Source: Rubrobacteraceae bacterium (GTDB lineage: Bacteria; Actinomycetota; Rubrobacteria; Rubrobacterales; Rubrobacteraceae). From it: DNA of 58,853 bases. A program made the translations under genes and the position numbers. This document shows positions 43,388-52,681 of this stretch, in pieces (position 1 is the stretch's first letter; each line of letters starts with the position of its first letter). The notes beneath the pieces are model-generated. The model was given only the letters and a program-made list of their open reading frames with translations, was not told the origin of the DNA and searched no databases. The stretch covers positions 83,312 to 142,164 of the forward strand of contig JAUJNO010000006.1 in NCBI GenBank assembly GCA_030448125.1, in the 5' to 3' direction.

Positions 43388-44650
43388 CTAAGCAGCCAGG
43401 TACCTCCCGAGATCGAGCTCCTTCGGGCCGACGGCGGCGAGGTACATGTTCTCTAGTTTCAGGTGCTCGTTCGCGAGGCGCTTTACGTCTTCGGCGGTAA
43501 CCGCGTCGATGCGGGCGGCGATCTCCTCGGGCGTCAGGAGCTCCGAGCCCGTTATAACGCTGCGCCCAATACGGGTCATCCTCGCGGCGGTGCTCTCCAT
43601 GGCCAGGATCGTCGAGCTCTTGAGCTGCTCCTTGGTACGCTGCAGCTCCTCCTCGGTTACGGTCTCCTCGCGGATACGGTCGAGCTGCCCGGCGATAACC
43701 CTGGCGGCCTCCTCGACGTTGCCGGTCGTGGAGCCCACGTACATCTTGACGGCGCCCGCGTCCGAGTAGCCGTGATGGTAGGAGTATACGGCGTAGGCGA
43801 GGCCCCGCTTCTCCCGAACCTCCTGGAAGAGGCGGCTGCTCATCCCGCCACCCAGGATGTTACTGAGGGCGCTCATCGCGAAGCGCTCCTCGCTCCTGGC
43901 GGGGATACCCAAAGAGCCCATCGCCACGTGGTACTGCTCCGTCTCCTTGAACTTGTAGTAGAAGCGGCTCTGTGGCGGGGTCGGACGAGCCTCCCGCACG
44001 AACGGCTCGCCTGCGGGGAGCTTGCTGGCGAGTTTCTCCTCGACCATACGCTCGAGCTCGGCGCTGTCGAGCTTGCCGGCCCCGACGACGAAGACGTTCG
44101 GGGCGGTGTAGGTGCTCCCGTGGAAGCTTCTCAGGGTGTTATGGTCCACGCCGCGCACCGTCTCGGCCGAGCCGATGATCGGACGACCAAGGGGATCGTC
44201 GTGGAAGATCAAGCCGGAGAGGTACTCGTCGGCCAGCTGGTCGGGCCTATCCTCGTACATCTTGATCTCCTCGACGATCACCTCCCGCTCCCGCTCGAGG
44301 TCCGCGAGCGTAGGCTGGGTGACCATCTCGCTCATGATGTCCAGAGCCCTCTCGAGGTGCTCGGGCAGGAAACGGGCGTAGAGGACGGTGTACTCCTCGC
44401 CGGTCGCCGCGTTGTCCTGGGCGCCGATGCTCTCGAAGGCTTCGGCTATGCCGAGGGCGTTCATCGAGGGCGTGCCCTTGAAGAGCATGTGCTCCATGAG
44501 GTGCGTGATACCGGCGACTTCGTCTCTTTCGTCGCGGCTGCCCGCCCGGATCCAGACCCCCAAAGAGACGCTGGTCGCCTCGTTGAGGGGCTCGGAGAAG
44601 ACCCTCAAGCCCCCCGGAAACTCCTTTACGTTGACGTTCCTCTCGCTCAA
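43388..44650 (-). CDS. M16-family zinc peptidase
   Basis: 420-residue insulinase-type protease. Zinc motif HLMEH (HxxEH) at about residues 50-54 in GITHLMEHMLFKGT with the downstream Glu in EREVIVEEIKMYEDRPDQ; C-terminal inactive half with GGGMSSRLFQEVREKRGLAYAVYS. Cytoplasmic (no signal). Conserved next to pnp in many Gram-positive bacteria. TTG start, six bases after pnp. dapA/dapB, often found between this gene and rnj, are absent. Confidence 0.92.
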   Translation of the reverse strand: MSERNVNVKEFPGGLRVFSEPLNEATSVSLGVWIRAGSRDERDEVAGITHLMEHMLFKGTPSMNALGIAEAFESIGAQDNAATGEEYTVLYARFLPEHLERALDIMSEMVTQPTLADLEREREVIVEEIKMYEDRPDQLADEYLSGLIFHDDPLGRPIIGSAETVRGVDHNTLRSFHGSTYTAPNVFVVGAGKLDSAELERMVEEKLASKLPAGEPFVREARPTPPQSRFYYKFKETEQYHVAMGSLGIPARSEERFAMSALSNILGGGMSSRLFQEVREKRGLAYAVYSYHHGYSDAGAVKMYVGSTTGNVEEAARVIAGQLDRIREETVTEEELQRTKEQLKSSTILAMESTAARMTRIGRSVITGSELLTPEEIAARIDAVTAEDVKRLANEHLKLENMYLAAVGPKELDLGRYLAA

Positions 44651-44655
44651 GTGCT

Positions 44656-46716
44656 CTAGTCCTCCAGCTTCTCTAGGGAGATGCGCTTCTGCTTGTCTAT
44701 CTCCAGCACGCGCACCTTTATGCGGTCACCCTCGGCGACGACGTCCTCGACCCGCTCGACGCGCTGCTTGCCCGGCGCCAGGCGCGAGATATGCACGAGA
44801 CCGTCGCGTCCGGGCGTCAACTCGACGAAGGCGCCAAAGTTCGTGGTCTTTACGACCTTGCCGTTGTAGATCTCGCCAGCCTCCACATCCCTGGTCATCG
44901 CGTTTATCGCCCCGGCCGCGTCCTTGGCCGCGATGCCTTCGCCCGCGACGTAGACCTGGCCGTCGTCCTCCACGGAGATGTTCACCCCGAACTGCTCCTG
45001 CAAGGCGTTAATAGTCTTGCCGCCGGGGCCGATGAGGAGCCCGATCTTGTCGGTCGGGATCTTCAGGGCTTCGACCCGCGGGGCGAACTCCGAGACCTCG
45101 CTCCTGGGTTCGGCTATGGTGCCGAGCATGACGTCCAGGATCTCCAAGCGCCCCTTCTGGGCCTGCCCGAGGGCCTGCCGGAGTAAGTCCGCCGAGACCC
45201 CGGTGATCTTCATGTCCATCTGGAGCGCCGTGATGCCGTCGCGCGTCCCCGCCACCTTGAAGTCCATGTCGCCCAAATGGTCCTCGAGGCCCTGAATGTC
45301 CGTCATGATGACGTAGTCGTCGCCCTCCTTGACCAGACCCATCGCGACCCCGGCCACGGGCGCCTTGATCGGCACGCCGCCGTCCATGAATGCCAGCGTC
45401 GAGCCGCACACGCTCGCCATCGAGGAGGAGCCGTTGGACTCCAAAACGTCAGAGATGATGCGCAGCGCGTACGGGAAGGTCTCCTCGGACGGTATAACCG
45501 GGATCAGGGCGCGTTCGGCCAGAGCCCCGTGCCCGATCTCACGCCTACGAGGCGCCCCAACCCTGCCGGTCTCGCCGGTGGAGTAGGGCGGGAAGTTGTA
45601 GTGGTGCATGTAGCGCTTACCAGTCGCCGGCTCTATGGTGTCGAGCCTCTGGGAGAGCCCGAGATCCGCCAAAGCTAGCGAGGAGAGGACCTGCGTCTCG
45701 CCGCGGGTGAAGAGCCCCGTGCCGTGTACGCGCGGAATAACGCCGACCTCCGCGGAGGTCGGGCGGATCTCGTCCATCCCCCGAAGGTCAGTCCTCTTGC
45801 GGTCCTCGAGCAAGAGCTTGCGGAACGCCTCCTTGCGCAGAACGGAGACGGCAGCCTGTATCTGCTCTGCCTCCTCGGGCTCGCGCCCCTCGGTGAGCTC
45901 CGCGCGCAGCTCGTCCAGGGCCTCGTGCCGGCCGCTGCGATCCGGGTTGATGATCGCCTCTTTCACCCGGTCCAGGTAGCGCTCCCTGAGGTCGGCGAGG
46001 AACGGGTTCTCGTCACCCTCGACGGCGAACTCTTGCTTCTCCTTGCCGATCTCCCTCGCCCAGTCCTCGATGGCCTCGGCCTGGGTCCGGATGGCGTCCT
46101 GGGCGATCAGCATGGCGTCGACCATCACCTCTTCGGGGACCTCGTCGGCGCCGGCCTCGACCATCGTGATCGCTTCCTTCGTCCCCGCTACCACGAGGTC
46201 GAGGTCGCTCTCCTCTATCTGGGCGTACGTCGGGTTGAGGATGAAATCACCGTCGAGCGTCCTTCCGACGCGCACGGCCCCTATGGGCCCGTCGAACGGC
46301 AGGTCCGAGAGGGCCAAAGCAGCGGACGCCCCGACCATGCTCACCGTGTCGTAGGGCGTCTCCTGATCGGCGCCGAACACGGTGCCGATGACCTGTATCT
46401 CGTTGCGGTAGCCCTTGGGGAACAAGGGCCTTACAGGACGGTCAGTCAGCCTGGCGGTGAGGATAGCCCTGTCGCTGGGCCTCCCCTCGCGCTTCAGGAA
46501 GCCGCCCGGTATCTTGCCGGCCGCGGACATTCGCTCCTCGATGTCCACGCTGAGGGGCAAGAAGTCCACCCCAGGTCTCGGGGCCTGCGACCTCGTCGCG
46601 GTCGATAGGAGCACGGTGTCCCCAAGCCGGACCAAAACGGCGCCGCCGGCCTGGCGGGCCAGCTTCCCGGTTTCGAGCACCATCGACCGCTCGCCTACGG
46701 GTATCTCTAAATGCAT
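44656..46716 (-). CDS. pnp: Polyribonucleotide nucleotidyltransferase (PNPase)
   Basis: 3'-5' phosphorolytic exoribonuclease. 686 residues: first RNase PH domain (MVLETGKLARQAGGAVLVR, FLKREGRPSDRAILTARL), helical linker, second catalytic RNase PH domain (FTRGETQVLSSL, YNFPPYSTGETGR, RREIGHGALAERAL, SNGSSSMASVCGSTLAFMD), KH domain (KIGLLIGPGGKTINALQE) and S1 domain (IYNGKVVKTTNFGAFVELTPG). ATG 46716 after GAGGAG. Follows rpsO, as in most bacteria. Confidence 0.96.
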   Translation of the reverse strand: MHLEIPVGERSMVLETGKLARQAGGAVLVRLGDTVLLSTATRSQAPRPGVDFLPLSVDIEERMSAAGKIPGGFLKREGRPSDRAILTARLTDRPVRPLFPKGYRNEIQVIGTVFGADQETPYDTVSMVGASAALALSDLPFDGPIGAVRVGRTLDGDFILNPTYAQIEESDLDLVVAGTKEAITMVEAGADEVPEEVMVDAMLIAQDAIRTQAEAIEDWAREIGKEKQEFAVEGDENPFLADLRERYLDRVKEAIINPDRSGRHEALDELRAELTEGREPEEAEQIQAAVSVLRKEAFRKLLLEDRKRTDLRGMDEIRPTSAEVGVIPRVHGTGLFTRGETQVLSSLALADLGLSQRLDTIEPATGKRYMHHYNFPPYSTGETGRVGAPRRREIGHGALAERALIPVIPSEETFPYALRIISDVLESNGSSSMASVCGSTLAFMDGGVPIKAPVAGVAMGLVKEGDDYVIMTDIQGLEDHLGDMDFKVAGTRDGITALQMDMKITGVSADLLRQALGQAQKGRLEILDVMLGTIAEPRSEVSEFAPRVEALKIPTDKIGLLIGPGGKTINALQEQFGVNISVEDDGQVYVAGEGIAAKDAAGAINAMTRDVEAGEIYNGKVVKTTNFGAFVELTPGRDGLVHISRLAPGKQRVERVEDVVAEGDRIKVRVLEIDKQKRISLEKLED

Positions 46717-46773
46717 ATTCTTTTTCTCCTCTTTGTTTCTACGAATGCAGCTAAAGGCTCGTACATCTACGCT

Positions 46774-47040
46774 CTACCGGCGCAGACCCAGCCTACCTAT
46801 GAGGGTCCGGTAACGTTCGACGTCCTTTTTCTGCAAGTACTTCAAGAGCCGGCGCCGCCGGCCGACCAATTTCAAGAGGCCTCGCCTCGAATGAAAATCG
46901 TGCTTGTGCTCGCGCATGTGCTCGGTCAGGTGCCGGATGCGGCTGGTGAGCACCGCGACCTGGACTTCCGGCGAACCCGTGTCGCCGTCCTGGGTCGCGT
47001 ACTCCTGGATTATCCCGTCTTTGTTCTCCACTACCGCCAA
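46774..47040 (-). CDS. rpsO: Ribosomal protein uS15
   Basis: 88-residue 30S primary binder of 16S rRNA. Conserved [35 protein letters not shown] and [15 protein letters not shown] start at 47040 with AGAGGAGC nearby. The 70-base gap to ribF is A/G-rich and may hold a promoter or the S15 autoregulatory leader, but no fold was confirmed. Confidence 0.95.
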   Translation of the reverse strand: MAVVENKDGIIQEYATQDGDTGSPEVQVAVLTSRIRHLTEHMREHKHDFHSRRGLLKLVGRRRRLLKYLQKKDVERYRTLIGRLGLRR

Positions 47041-47111
47041 CTTCTTTGCTCCTCTTTGCTCTCTTACTCTCTCAACCTGTTTCTCTAGTCACATATATGC
47101 TACCACATGCA

Positions 47112-48008
47112 TCAAGCACCCTCGCCGAGAACCCTCCTCGCCTCCGCGACGTCCCGCGCTATCTGCTCCTTGAGCTCTTCGACACCTGCGAACCGCCTCT
47201 CCGGCCGCAGGCGCTCCTCGAATGTGACGTCTACCACCTTCCCGTATAGATCCCCTCCGTAGTCCAATAAATGCGCCTCGACCCTGCTGTCCCGCCTCTC
47301 GAAAGTCGGCGCCGTGCCCACGTTCGTGCATGCCCCGTAGCGCTCGCTCTCCACCCATACGTGGCCCGCGTACACTCCCCGACCGGGCACGAGGGCGCGC
47401 TCGTCGGGGAGCACGTTGGCGGTCGGGAAGCCGAGCTGTCGACCGCGTTTGTCTCCCTCTACCACCTCGCCCCGCAGCAGGTACGGCCTCCCCAGGAGCC
47501 TCGCGGCCTCCCGCACCTCGCCACCGGCGACCAGCTCGCGGATGCGGGTAGAGCTGATATCCTCCCCGAGCGCGTGCGAGATCGGTACGGCGTACGCCTC
47601 TCCGCCCACCTCCCGCATGCACTGTCCGAGCTCCGCGACGTCCCCCGAAGCCTTGTGGCCGAAACGGAAGTTCTCGCCAACCACCACCACCCCGGCACCG
47701 AGCGACCCGACGAGCACCTCCAGCACGAACTCCCGCGGGCTCTTCTTCGAGAGCTCGCGGTCGAACCGGATCCCGCGCACCTCATCCACCCCACACCCGA
47801 GCAATAGCAGCTCCCTTCTCACCTCCAGAGTCGTCAAGAGCTTCGGCTCGTTCCCCGGCCACAGAACGGCCCGCGGATGGGGATCGAAGGTCGCCGCGAC
47901 GACGCGCAAACCCCGCTTACGCCCCTCCTCGACCGCCCGCCTCACCACGACCTGGTGCCCGAGATGCACCCCGTCGAAGTTCCCCAGAGCCACGACTACG
48001 GGTCGCAC
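47112..48008 (-). CDS. ribF: Bifunctional riboflavin kinase / FAD synthetase
   Basis: 298 residues. N-terminal FMN adenylyltransferase with GNFDGVHLGHQVVV and the ISSTRIR signature (EDISSTRIRELV), C-terminal riboflavin kinase with GRQLGFPTANV and VYAGHVWVE, THIG-like GTAPTF, then YGKVVDVTFEERLRPE. GTG 48008 overlaps the truB 3' end by 13 bases. Standard truB-ribF-rpsO order. Confidence 0.95.
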   Translation of the reverse strand: MRPVVVALGNFDGVHLGHQVVVRRAVEEGRKRGLRVVAATFDPHPRAVLWPGNEPKLLTTLEVRRELLLLGCGVDEVRGIRFDRELSKKSPREFVLEVLVGSLGAGVVVVGENFRFGHKASGDVAELGQCMREVGGEAYAVPISHALGEDISSTRIRELVAGGEVREAARLLGRPYLLRGEVVEGDKRGRQLGFPTANVLPDERALVPGRGVYAGHVWVESERYGACTNVGTAPTFERRDSRVEAHLLDYGGDLYGKVVDVTFEERLRPERRFAGVEELKEQIARDVAEARRVLGEGA

Positions 48009-48886
48009 AACACAACCTCCGCCCTCGCGCTATCGTCCCCATCCCGGTAGATCGCCAACAACTCCCCCCCGGCCTCGACCCGAAAACTGCCCGAACAGCC
48101 GGACGCCCCCAACCGCCGCCCGTTGCATACTCCAAACCGCTCCCCCACCGAAACCTCCACCCCCGGCAAGTGCGCCACCACGTCCCTCGCTTGTATTATG
48201 CGTTTAAATAAGATATCGGGTTCGAGCTCTTCGGGCGGGGCGGCGTTTTCTATGAACATGTGTCCGACGGAGGTACGGCGGAGGGCGGTAAGGTAGGCGC
48301 CGGTATCGAGGGAGTTGGCGAGGTCGGAGACGAGGGTTCGCACGTAGGTGCCGCTGCTGCACGAGACGTGGAAGGTCGCGGCAGCGTTCTCGGGGTCCAG
48401 GGTCAGGAGTTCGAAGGCGTGGACCGTGACGGGGCGGCTCTCGCGCTCGACGGTCTCGCCGCGGCGCTGCGCTTTGTAGAGGCGCTCGCCTCCCACCTTC
48501 ACGGCGGAGGCCATCGGCGGGGTCTGGAGGATCTCGCCCGTGAAGCGTCGCGTGGCGGTGCTTACGGCCCTTTCGTCGGGCATCGGGGCGTTTCGGAGGA
48601 GTGTGATGCCGCCGTCCGCGTCTAAAGTGTCGGAGACGGCGCCGAGGCGGGCGGTGGCGACGTAGGACTTGTCGAGGCCCGTTACGTAGCGCGAGAGGCG
48701 AGTCGCGCGGCCCAGGAGGAGGACCAGGAGGCCGGAGGCCAGAGGGTCGAGGGTGCCGGTGTGCCCGATCTTGGTCCCCTTCGGCAAGAGGCGCTTTACC
48801 AGGGCGACCGCCCGGGCGCTGGTGATGCCGGACGGCTTATCCAGAAGTAGCGCGCCGGAGAGGGCTGGCCTGGCCGGCGAGGCTAT
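47996..48886 (-). CDS. truB: tRNA pseudouridine-55 synthase
   Basis: Makes pseudouridine-55 in the T-loop. Catalytic Asp in GHTGTLDPLASGLL; also KSYVATARLG, RRFTGEILQTPPMASAVKVGG, CSSGTYVRTL and LRRTSVG. The first canonical codon is TTG 48787 (LPKGTKIGHTG), which would remove the family's N-terminal strand. The frame continues upstream with LSGALLLDKPSGITSARAV, clearly TruB, to ATA 48886, which overlaps the nrnA stop (ATAG). No ATG/GTG/TTG is found there. About 296 residues in the long form, the normal length. Composition flips at 48193. Confidence 0.9.
   Translation of the reverse strand: MASPARPALSGALLLDKPSGITSARAVALVKRLLPKGTKIGHTGTLDPLASGLLVLLLGRATRLSRYVTGLDKSYVATARLGAVSDTLDADGGITLLRNAPMPDERAVSTATRRFTGEILQTPPMASAVKVGGERLYKAQRRGETVERESRPVTVHAFELLTLDPENAAATFHVSCSSGTYVRTLVSDLANSLDTGAYLTALRRTSVGHMFIENAAPPEELEPDILFKRIIQARDVVAHLPGVEVSVGERFGVCNGRRLGASGCSGSFRVEAGGELLAIYRDGDDSARAEVVLCDP
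48193..48202 (-). promoter_or_regulatory. CGCATAATAC motif, copy 4 (inside truB)
   Basis: Plus strand GTATTATGCG; coding strand CGC-ATA-ATA-C (Arg-Ile-Ile). Left 48131-48190: 9 G, 33 C; right 48211-48270: 22 G, 13 C, and 48271-48330: 31 G, 9 C. Confidence 0.5.
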
Positions 48887-49869
48887 CCGGCGCCCCCGGT
48901 AGTATCGGCTTCGCCGAGGTTCACGACGCCCCCCAGAAGCTTCAGCAGATCCTCCCTCGCTTCGCGCGGCGGCTTCGGCGTGGTGTAGCCCGCCGCGAGG
49001 CGGTGACCGCCGCCGTCGAAATGACGCGCGATCTCGCCGACGTCCACGCTTTCGGAGCGTAGGGATGCCTTCGTGCCGCCCTCTATCTCCCGAAGGTGCG
49101 CCACGAGCTCGACGCCCGCTACGCTCCTCAATCGGTCGATGGACTCCTTCGAATCGAGCTCGGTCGCGCCGGTGCGCGTGTAGTCATCTTTATCCACGAT
49201 GGAGACGATGGCCTCGCCGTAACGGTCGGCGTTCGCCATGGAGACCCCGACGATGTTCAGCTGCTGCACCGTGCCGGTTCGGTTTATGCGGTCGTTCACC
49301 TCGGCGGGTATCACCCCGGCGCGGAGGAGGTCGGCGACCAGTTCGTGCGCCTCCGGGGAGACGTTGCGGAAACGGAAACCTCCGGTATCGGTCGCCACGC
49401 CCGTGTAGATCGCCTCGGCCGTCCTCTTCTCCAGAGGCACGCCGAGCTCGGCGTAGAGGGCGGCTACGATCTGGGCGCTCGCCGCAGCCGATCCGTCCAC
49501 GAGGTTGAACTCGCCGTAGAGTGGGTTGTCCGCGTGGTGGTCGAGGTTCAGGCGGATGGGATGAACCCCCTCGTGCGGCACCCCGACCCGGTCGGCCCGG
49601 GAGGTGTCGACCACGAGCAGGTCGTGATCCGGCGGGCACTCCACGAAGGGCTCGTTGGGCAGGAGCCACCGCAGATAATTCGGTACGGGCTCGGCGTGGC
49701 AGAACACCGCTTCGGCGCCGAGAGAACGAACGAGGTACACGAGCGCGACCGCGGAGCCTATGGCGTCCCCGTCGGCCCCGGTGTGGGTGGTAACCGCGGC
49801 CTTTTCAAGGCCCTTCAGGAAGCCCGCTACCTCTCGCGCCGTGTTATTTCTCGCTCTCGTGCGCATCAT
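48883..49869 (-). CDS. nrnA: DHH-family nanoRNase / pAp phosphatase
   Basis: 328-residue phosphoesterase degrading short oligoribonucleotides and 3'-phosphoadenosine 5'-phosphate. DHH domain: THTGADGDAIGSAVAL, VVDTSRADRVG, LNLDHHADN; DHHA1 domain with RHFDGGGHRLAAG. ATG 49869 lies inside the end of rbfA. The rbfA-nrnA-truB order is conserved in Gram-positive bacteria. Confidence 0.93.
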   Translation of the reverse strand: MMRTRARNNTAREVAGFLKGLEKAAVTTHTGADGDAIGSAVALVYLVRSLGAEAVFCHAEPVPNYLRWLLPNEPFVECPPDHDLLVVDTSRADRVGVPHEGVHPIRLNLDHHADNPLYGEFNLVDGSAAASAQIVAALYAELGVPLEKRTAEAIYTGVATDTGGFRFRNVSPEAHELVADLLRAGVIPAEVNDRINRTGTVQQLNIVGVSMANADRYGEAIVSIVDKDDYTRTGATELDSKESIDRLRSVAGVELVAHLREIEGGTKASLRSESVDVGEIARHFDGGGHRLAAGYTTPKPPREAREDLLKLLGGVVNLGEADTTGGAG

Positions 49870-50209
49870 CTCCCGTCTCTCTGATGTCTCTTAGTGCTGC
49901 CTCGATCTTCCCTACGTTCTCCACGACCGGGTCCGGCTCGAAGTGGAGCCTCGGCGTGCGCTTGAGGCGCGTCTGTGCCCCGACCGCAGCCTGAATGCGG
50001 CCGGCCGCGCTCTGCAGTCCCTCGCGGGCGCCTTCGAGGTCCTCGCCCGAGAGGACGCTGTAGAAGACTGTCGCGTGGGCCAGGTCCGGGCTCACGCGAA
50101 CGCCGGTGACCGTGACGAGGCCCTGGATGCGCGGGTCCGAGAGCGCCCCGACCTCCTCGCCCACGATCTCTTTCAGCTGCGACTCAACCTTGCGGGTGCG
50201 TCCGCTCAT
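49844..50209 (-). CDS. rbfA: Ribosome-binding factor A
   Basis: Cold-shock 30S maturation factor, 121 residues. KH-like fold with RTRKVESQLKEIVGEEV, DPRIQGLVTVTGVRVSPDLAHATVFYSVL and LRLK-type RLKRTPRLHFEPDPVVE. ATG 50209, overlapping the ylxP stop as ATGA, is preferred to an in-frame start eight codons earlier. Confidence 0.93.
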   Translation of the reverse strand: MSGRTRKVESQLKEIVGEEVGALSDPRIQGLVTVTGVRVSPDLAHATVFYSVLSGEDLEGAREGLQSAAGRIQAAVGAQTRLKRTPRLHFEPDPVVENVGKIEAALRDIRETGDDAHESEK

Positions 50210-50487
50210 AGCTTGACGAACTCCTCCCGCCACTCCAGTATTGCCAATTCCTCGTAGTTCAGGAGCGCGCGCCTGACCTCCTCGCGCTTCTCTTCAAGCG
50301 CCCGCCGGTCGATCCCGGCGAGCGCGAGCTCGACTGTGGCCCGCTGCCAGAGATCCTGGTGATCTGCCTCCACCACGGAGACGTTCTTGCGGCGCAGACG
50401 GTCCTTGAGAGACCGCAAGGTCTGGCGTTTGTCCTTGAGGCTGGAGCTGAAAGGCAGCTCCAGCTCTAGTCTGACGGCGCAGAACAA
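50206..50487 (-). CDS. ylxP: YlxP-like DUF503 protein
   Basis: 93-residue small protein of the DUF503 family: RLELELPFSSSLKDKRQTLRSL, DRLRRKNVSVVEADHQDLWQRATVELAL. Conserved between infB and rbfA in Gram-positive bacteria; function unclear, probably ribosome-related. TTG start at 50487, 17 bases after infB. Confidence 0.9.
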   Translation of the reverse strand: MFCAVRLELELPFSSSLKDKRQTLRSLKDRLRRKNVSVVEADHQDLWQRATVELALAGIDRRALEEKREEVRRALLNYEELAILEWREEFVKL

Positions 50488-50504
50488 AGGGCCTTATGCC
50501 CCTG

Positions 50505-52670
50505 CTATCTCGGGACCTCGACGATTTCGAAGAACTCCAGGACGTCGCCCTCTTTGACGTCGTTGAAGTTCTCGACGCCGATGCCACACTCGAAGCCGGA
50601 CCGCACCGAACGAACGTCGTCCTTGAAGCGTCTCAAAGAGGCGATGCCCCCCTCGTAGATCACGGTGCCGTCCCGCACCACGCGGACGCGGTTGTTGCGG
50701 AAGATCTCACCCGCAGTCACGTAGCAGCCGGCGACCGCCCCGACGTTCGGCACCCGGAAGATCGCGCGGACCTCGGCGGTCCCCGTCTCGCGCTCCTCGA
50801 TCTCGGGGGCGAGCATACCGCGCATGGCGGCCTCTATCTCCTCGAGGGCCTTGTAGATCACGTCGTAAGTCCGTATCTCGATGCCTTCCCTCTCGGCGAC
50901 CTGCTTGGCCGTGGCCGTCGGTCGGACGTTGAAGCCAAGCACGATGCCGCCGCTCGCCGTGCCGAGCATCACGTCGGAGTCGGTGATCGCCCCGACCCCG
51001 CTCCTCACGATGTTGACCCGCACCTCTTCGTTGGTGAGCCTTGCGAGCGCCTCCTTCAGAGCCTCGACCGAACCCGCGACGTCCGCCTTGACGACGAGGT
51101 TGAGGTCCTGGACGCCGCCCTCGCCGAGGAGCTCCTCGAGGGTGCGACGCGTCCCGCCCTGGGCAAGCTCCTGGCGCCTCAAAGCGGCCTCGGCCTGCTG
51201 CGCCCGGTCTCGAGCGGTGCGCTCGTGGTTCATCGCCTCGAAGCGGGTGCCGGCCTCGGGGACGCCGGAGAGGCCCAGTATCTCTACCGGGTCGCCGGGG
51301 CCAGCCTCTTTGATCCGCTGGCCGGTGTAGTCGAGCATCGCCCTTACGCGCCCGTAGGCGGTACCGGCGAGCACGGTGTCGCCCCGATGGAGCGTGCCGC
51401 GGTTGACGAGGAGCGTGGCGACCGGCCCCCTACCCGGGTCGCGCTCGCTCTCGATCACGTACCCGCTCGCGGGGGCCTTCGGGTTCGCCTTGAGGTCCTC
51501 GAGCTCGGCGACGATCAGGATATTCTCCAGCAGCTCGTCTATACCCTCGCCGGTCTTGGCCGAGACCGGGACCGTTACCGTCTCGCCGCCGTAAGCCTCC
51601 GGCACGAGCTCTCGTTCGGAGAGCTCAGCGTACACCCGGTCGGGGTTGGCGTTGGGCACATCGGTCTTATTGAGCGCGACGACCAGGGGGACGCCCGCGG
51701 CCCGGGCGTGCTCGATAGCCTCGTCGGTCTGGGGCATCACCCCGTCGTCGGCAGCGACGACCAGGATCACGACGTTCGTAACCTTCGCGCCGCGGGCCCG
51801 CATCTCGGTGAACGCCTCGTGGCCCGGAGTGTCGATAAAGGTAAGCTTCTTCCCCCCGCTCTCGACCTGGTAGGCGCCGATGTGCTGTGTGATCCCGCCA
51901 GCCTCCCCGGACTGGACGTTCGCCTTGCGGATGCGGTCCAAAAGCGAGGTCTTGCCGTGGTCCACGTGGCCCATGACCGTCACGACCGGCGGCTTCTCCA
52001 CGAGGTCCTCCGGCGCGTCCTCGGGCAGCTCCGGCTCGACAGGCTCCTCGACGGCCCCAACCTCGACCTCGACACCCATCTCCTCGGCGATGAGCTCTAT
52101 CTCCTCGATCGAGAGCGTCTGGGTGACGGTCTTCATCTCACCCAGCGAGAAGAGGACCTTGACGATTTGGGCCGGCGCTACGCCCATAGCGTCCGCCAGA
52201 TCCTTGACCGTAGCCCCCGGCTCGACCCGGGCCGTCGTCTTCTCTTCCTGCCTGGCTTCAGCCGCGCTGGGCGCCGGGCGCGGTTCTCTCTGCGCCGGGG
52301 CTTCACCCGCGGCGACCGGCCGCGGTCCCCTGTTCGTGGCGCTCGCGTCTATGACGACCCGGCGCCGCTTGCGTCCGCCCTTGCGAGACTCTCGCCGCTC
52401 GGCGGTAGCGGCGGGAGCCGGAGAAGCCTCGGTCTGCCCGTTGTTCGCGCCGTCGGAGGCGCCCGCTTCGACCATCTCGGCCGTGGCGCTTACCTCGGCC
52501 GGGTTGTTTGTCTGGGGGCTCTGGCCGTCGCCGAAGATCCGTTCGTAGACGGGCTCCTCGACCACGGTGAAGTGGTTCTTCACCTCTACGCCCGCGCTTC
52601 TCAGGCGCTCCATTACCTCTTTTGTCTCCAGCGATCTCTCGCGGGCTATCTCGTATACGCGCTTGCTCAT
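50505..52670 (-). CDS. infB: Translation initiation factor IF-2
   Basis: 721-residue GTPase placing initiator tRNA. N-terminal helical domain ([21 protein letters not shown]), a disordered Ala/Pro/Glu/Arg linker, a second N-domain ([20 protein letters not shown]), then G domain [16 protein letters not shown] near residue 230, [18 protein letters not shown], followed by domains II-IV. Shorter linker than in Streptomyces. ATG 52670, 11 bases after nusA. Confidence 0.96.
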   Translation of the reverse strand: MSKRVYEIARERSLETKEVMERLRSAGVEVKNHFTVVEEPVYERIFGDGQSPQTNNPAEVSATAEMVEAGASDGANNGQTEASPAPAATAERRESRKGGRKRRRVVIDASATNRGPRPVAAGEAPAQREPRPAPSAAEARQEEKTTARVEPGATVKDLADAMGVAPAQIVKVLFSLGEMKTVTQTLSIEEIELIAEEMGVEVEVGAVEEPVEPELPEDAPEDLVEKPPVVTVMGHVDHGKTSLLDRIRKANVQSGEAGGITQHIGAYQVESGGKKLTFIDTPGHEAFTEMRARGAKVTNVVILVVAADDGVMPQTDEAIEHARAAGVPLVVALNKTDVPNANPDRVYAELSERELVPEAYGGETVTVPVSAKTGEGIDELLENILIVAELEDLKANPKAPASGYVIESERDPGRGPVATLLVNRGTLHRGDTVLAGTAYGRVRAMLDYTGQRIKEAGPGDPVEILGLSGVPEAGTRFEAMNHERTARDRAQQAEAALRRQELAQGGTRRTLEELLGEGGVQDLNLVVKADVAGSVEALKEALARLTNEEVRVNIVRSGVGAITDSDVMLGTASGGIVLGFNVRPTATAKQVAEREGIEIRTYDVIYKALEEIEAAMRGMLAPEIEERETGTAEVRAIFRVPNVGAVAGCYVTAGEIFRNNRVRVVRDGTVIYEGGIASLRRFKDDVRSVRSGFECGIGVENFNDVKEGDVLEFFEIVEVPR

Positions 52671-52681
52671 CTATAAACCCC

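Noticed and set aside
50496..52676. Long plus-strand ORF of 726 codons opposite infB
   Set aside because: An antisense shadow of infB caused by GC-rich codons; the minus-strand product is unmistakably IF-2.
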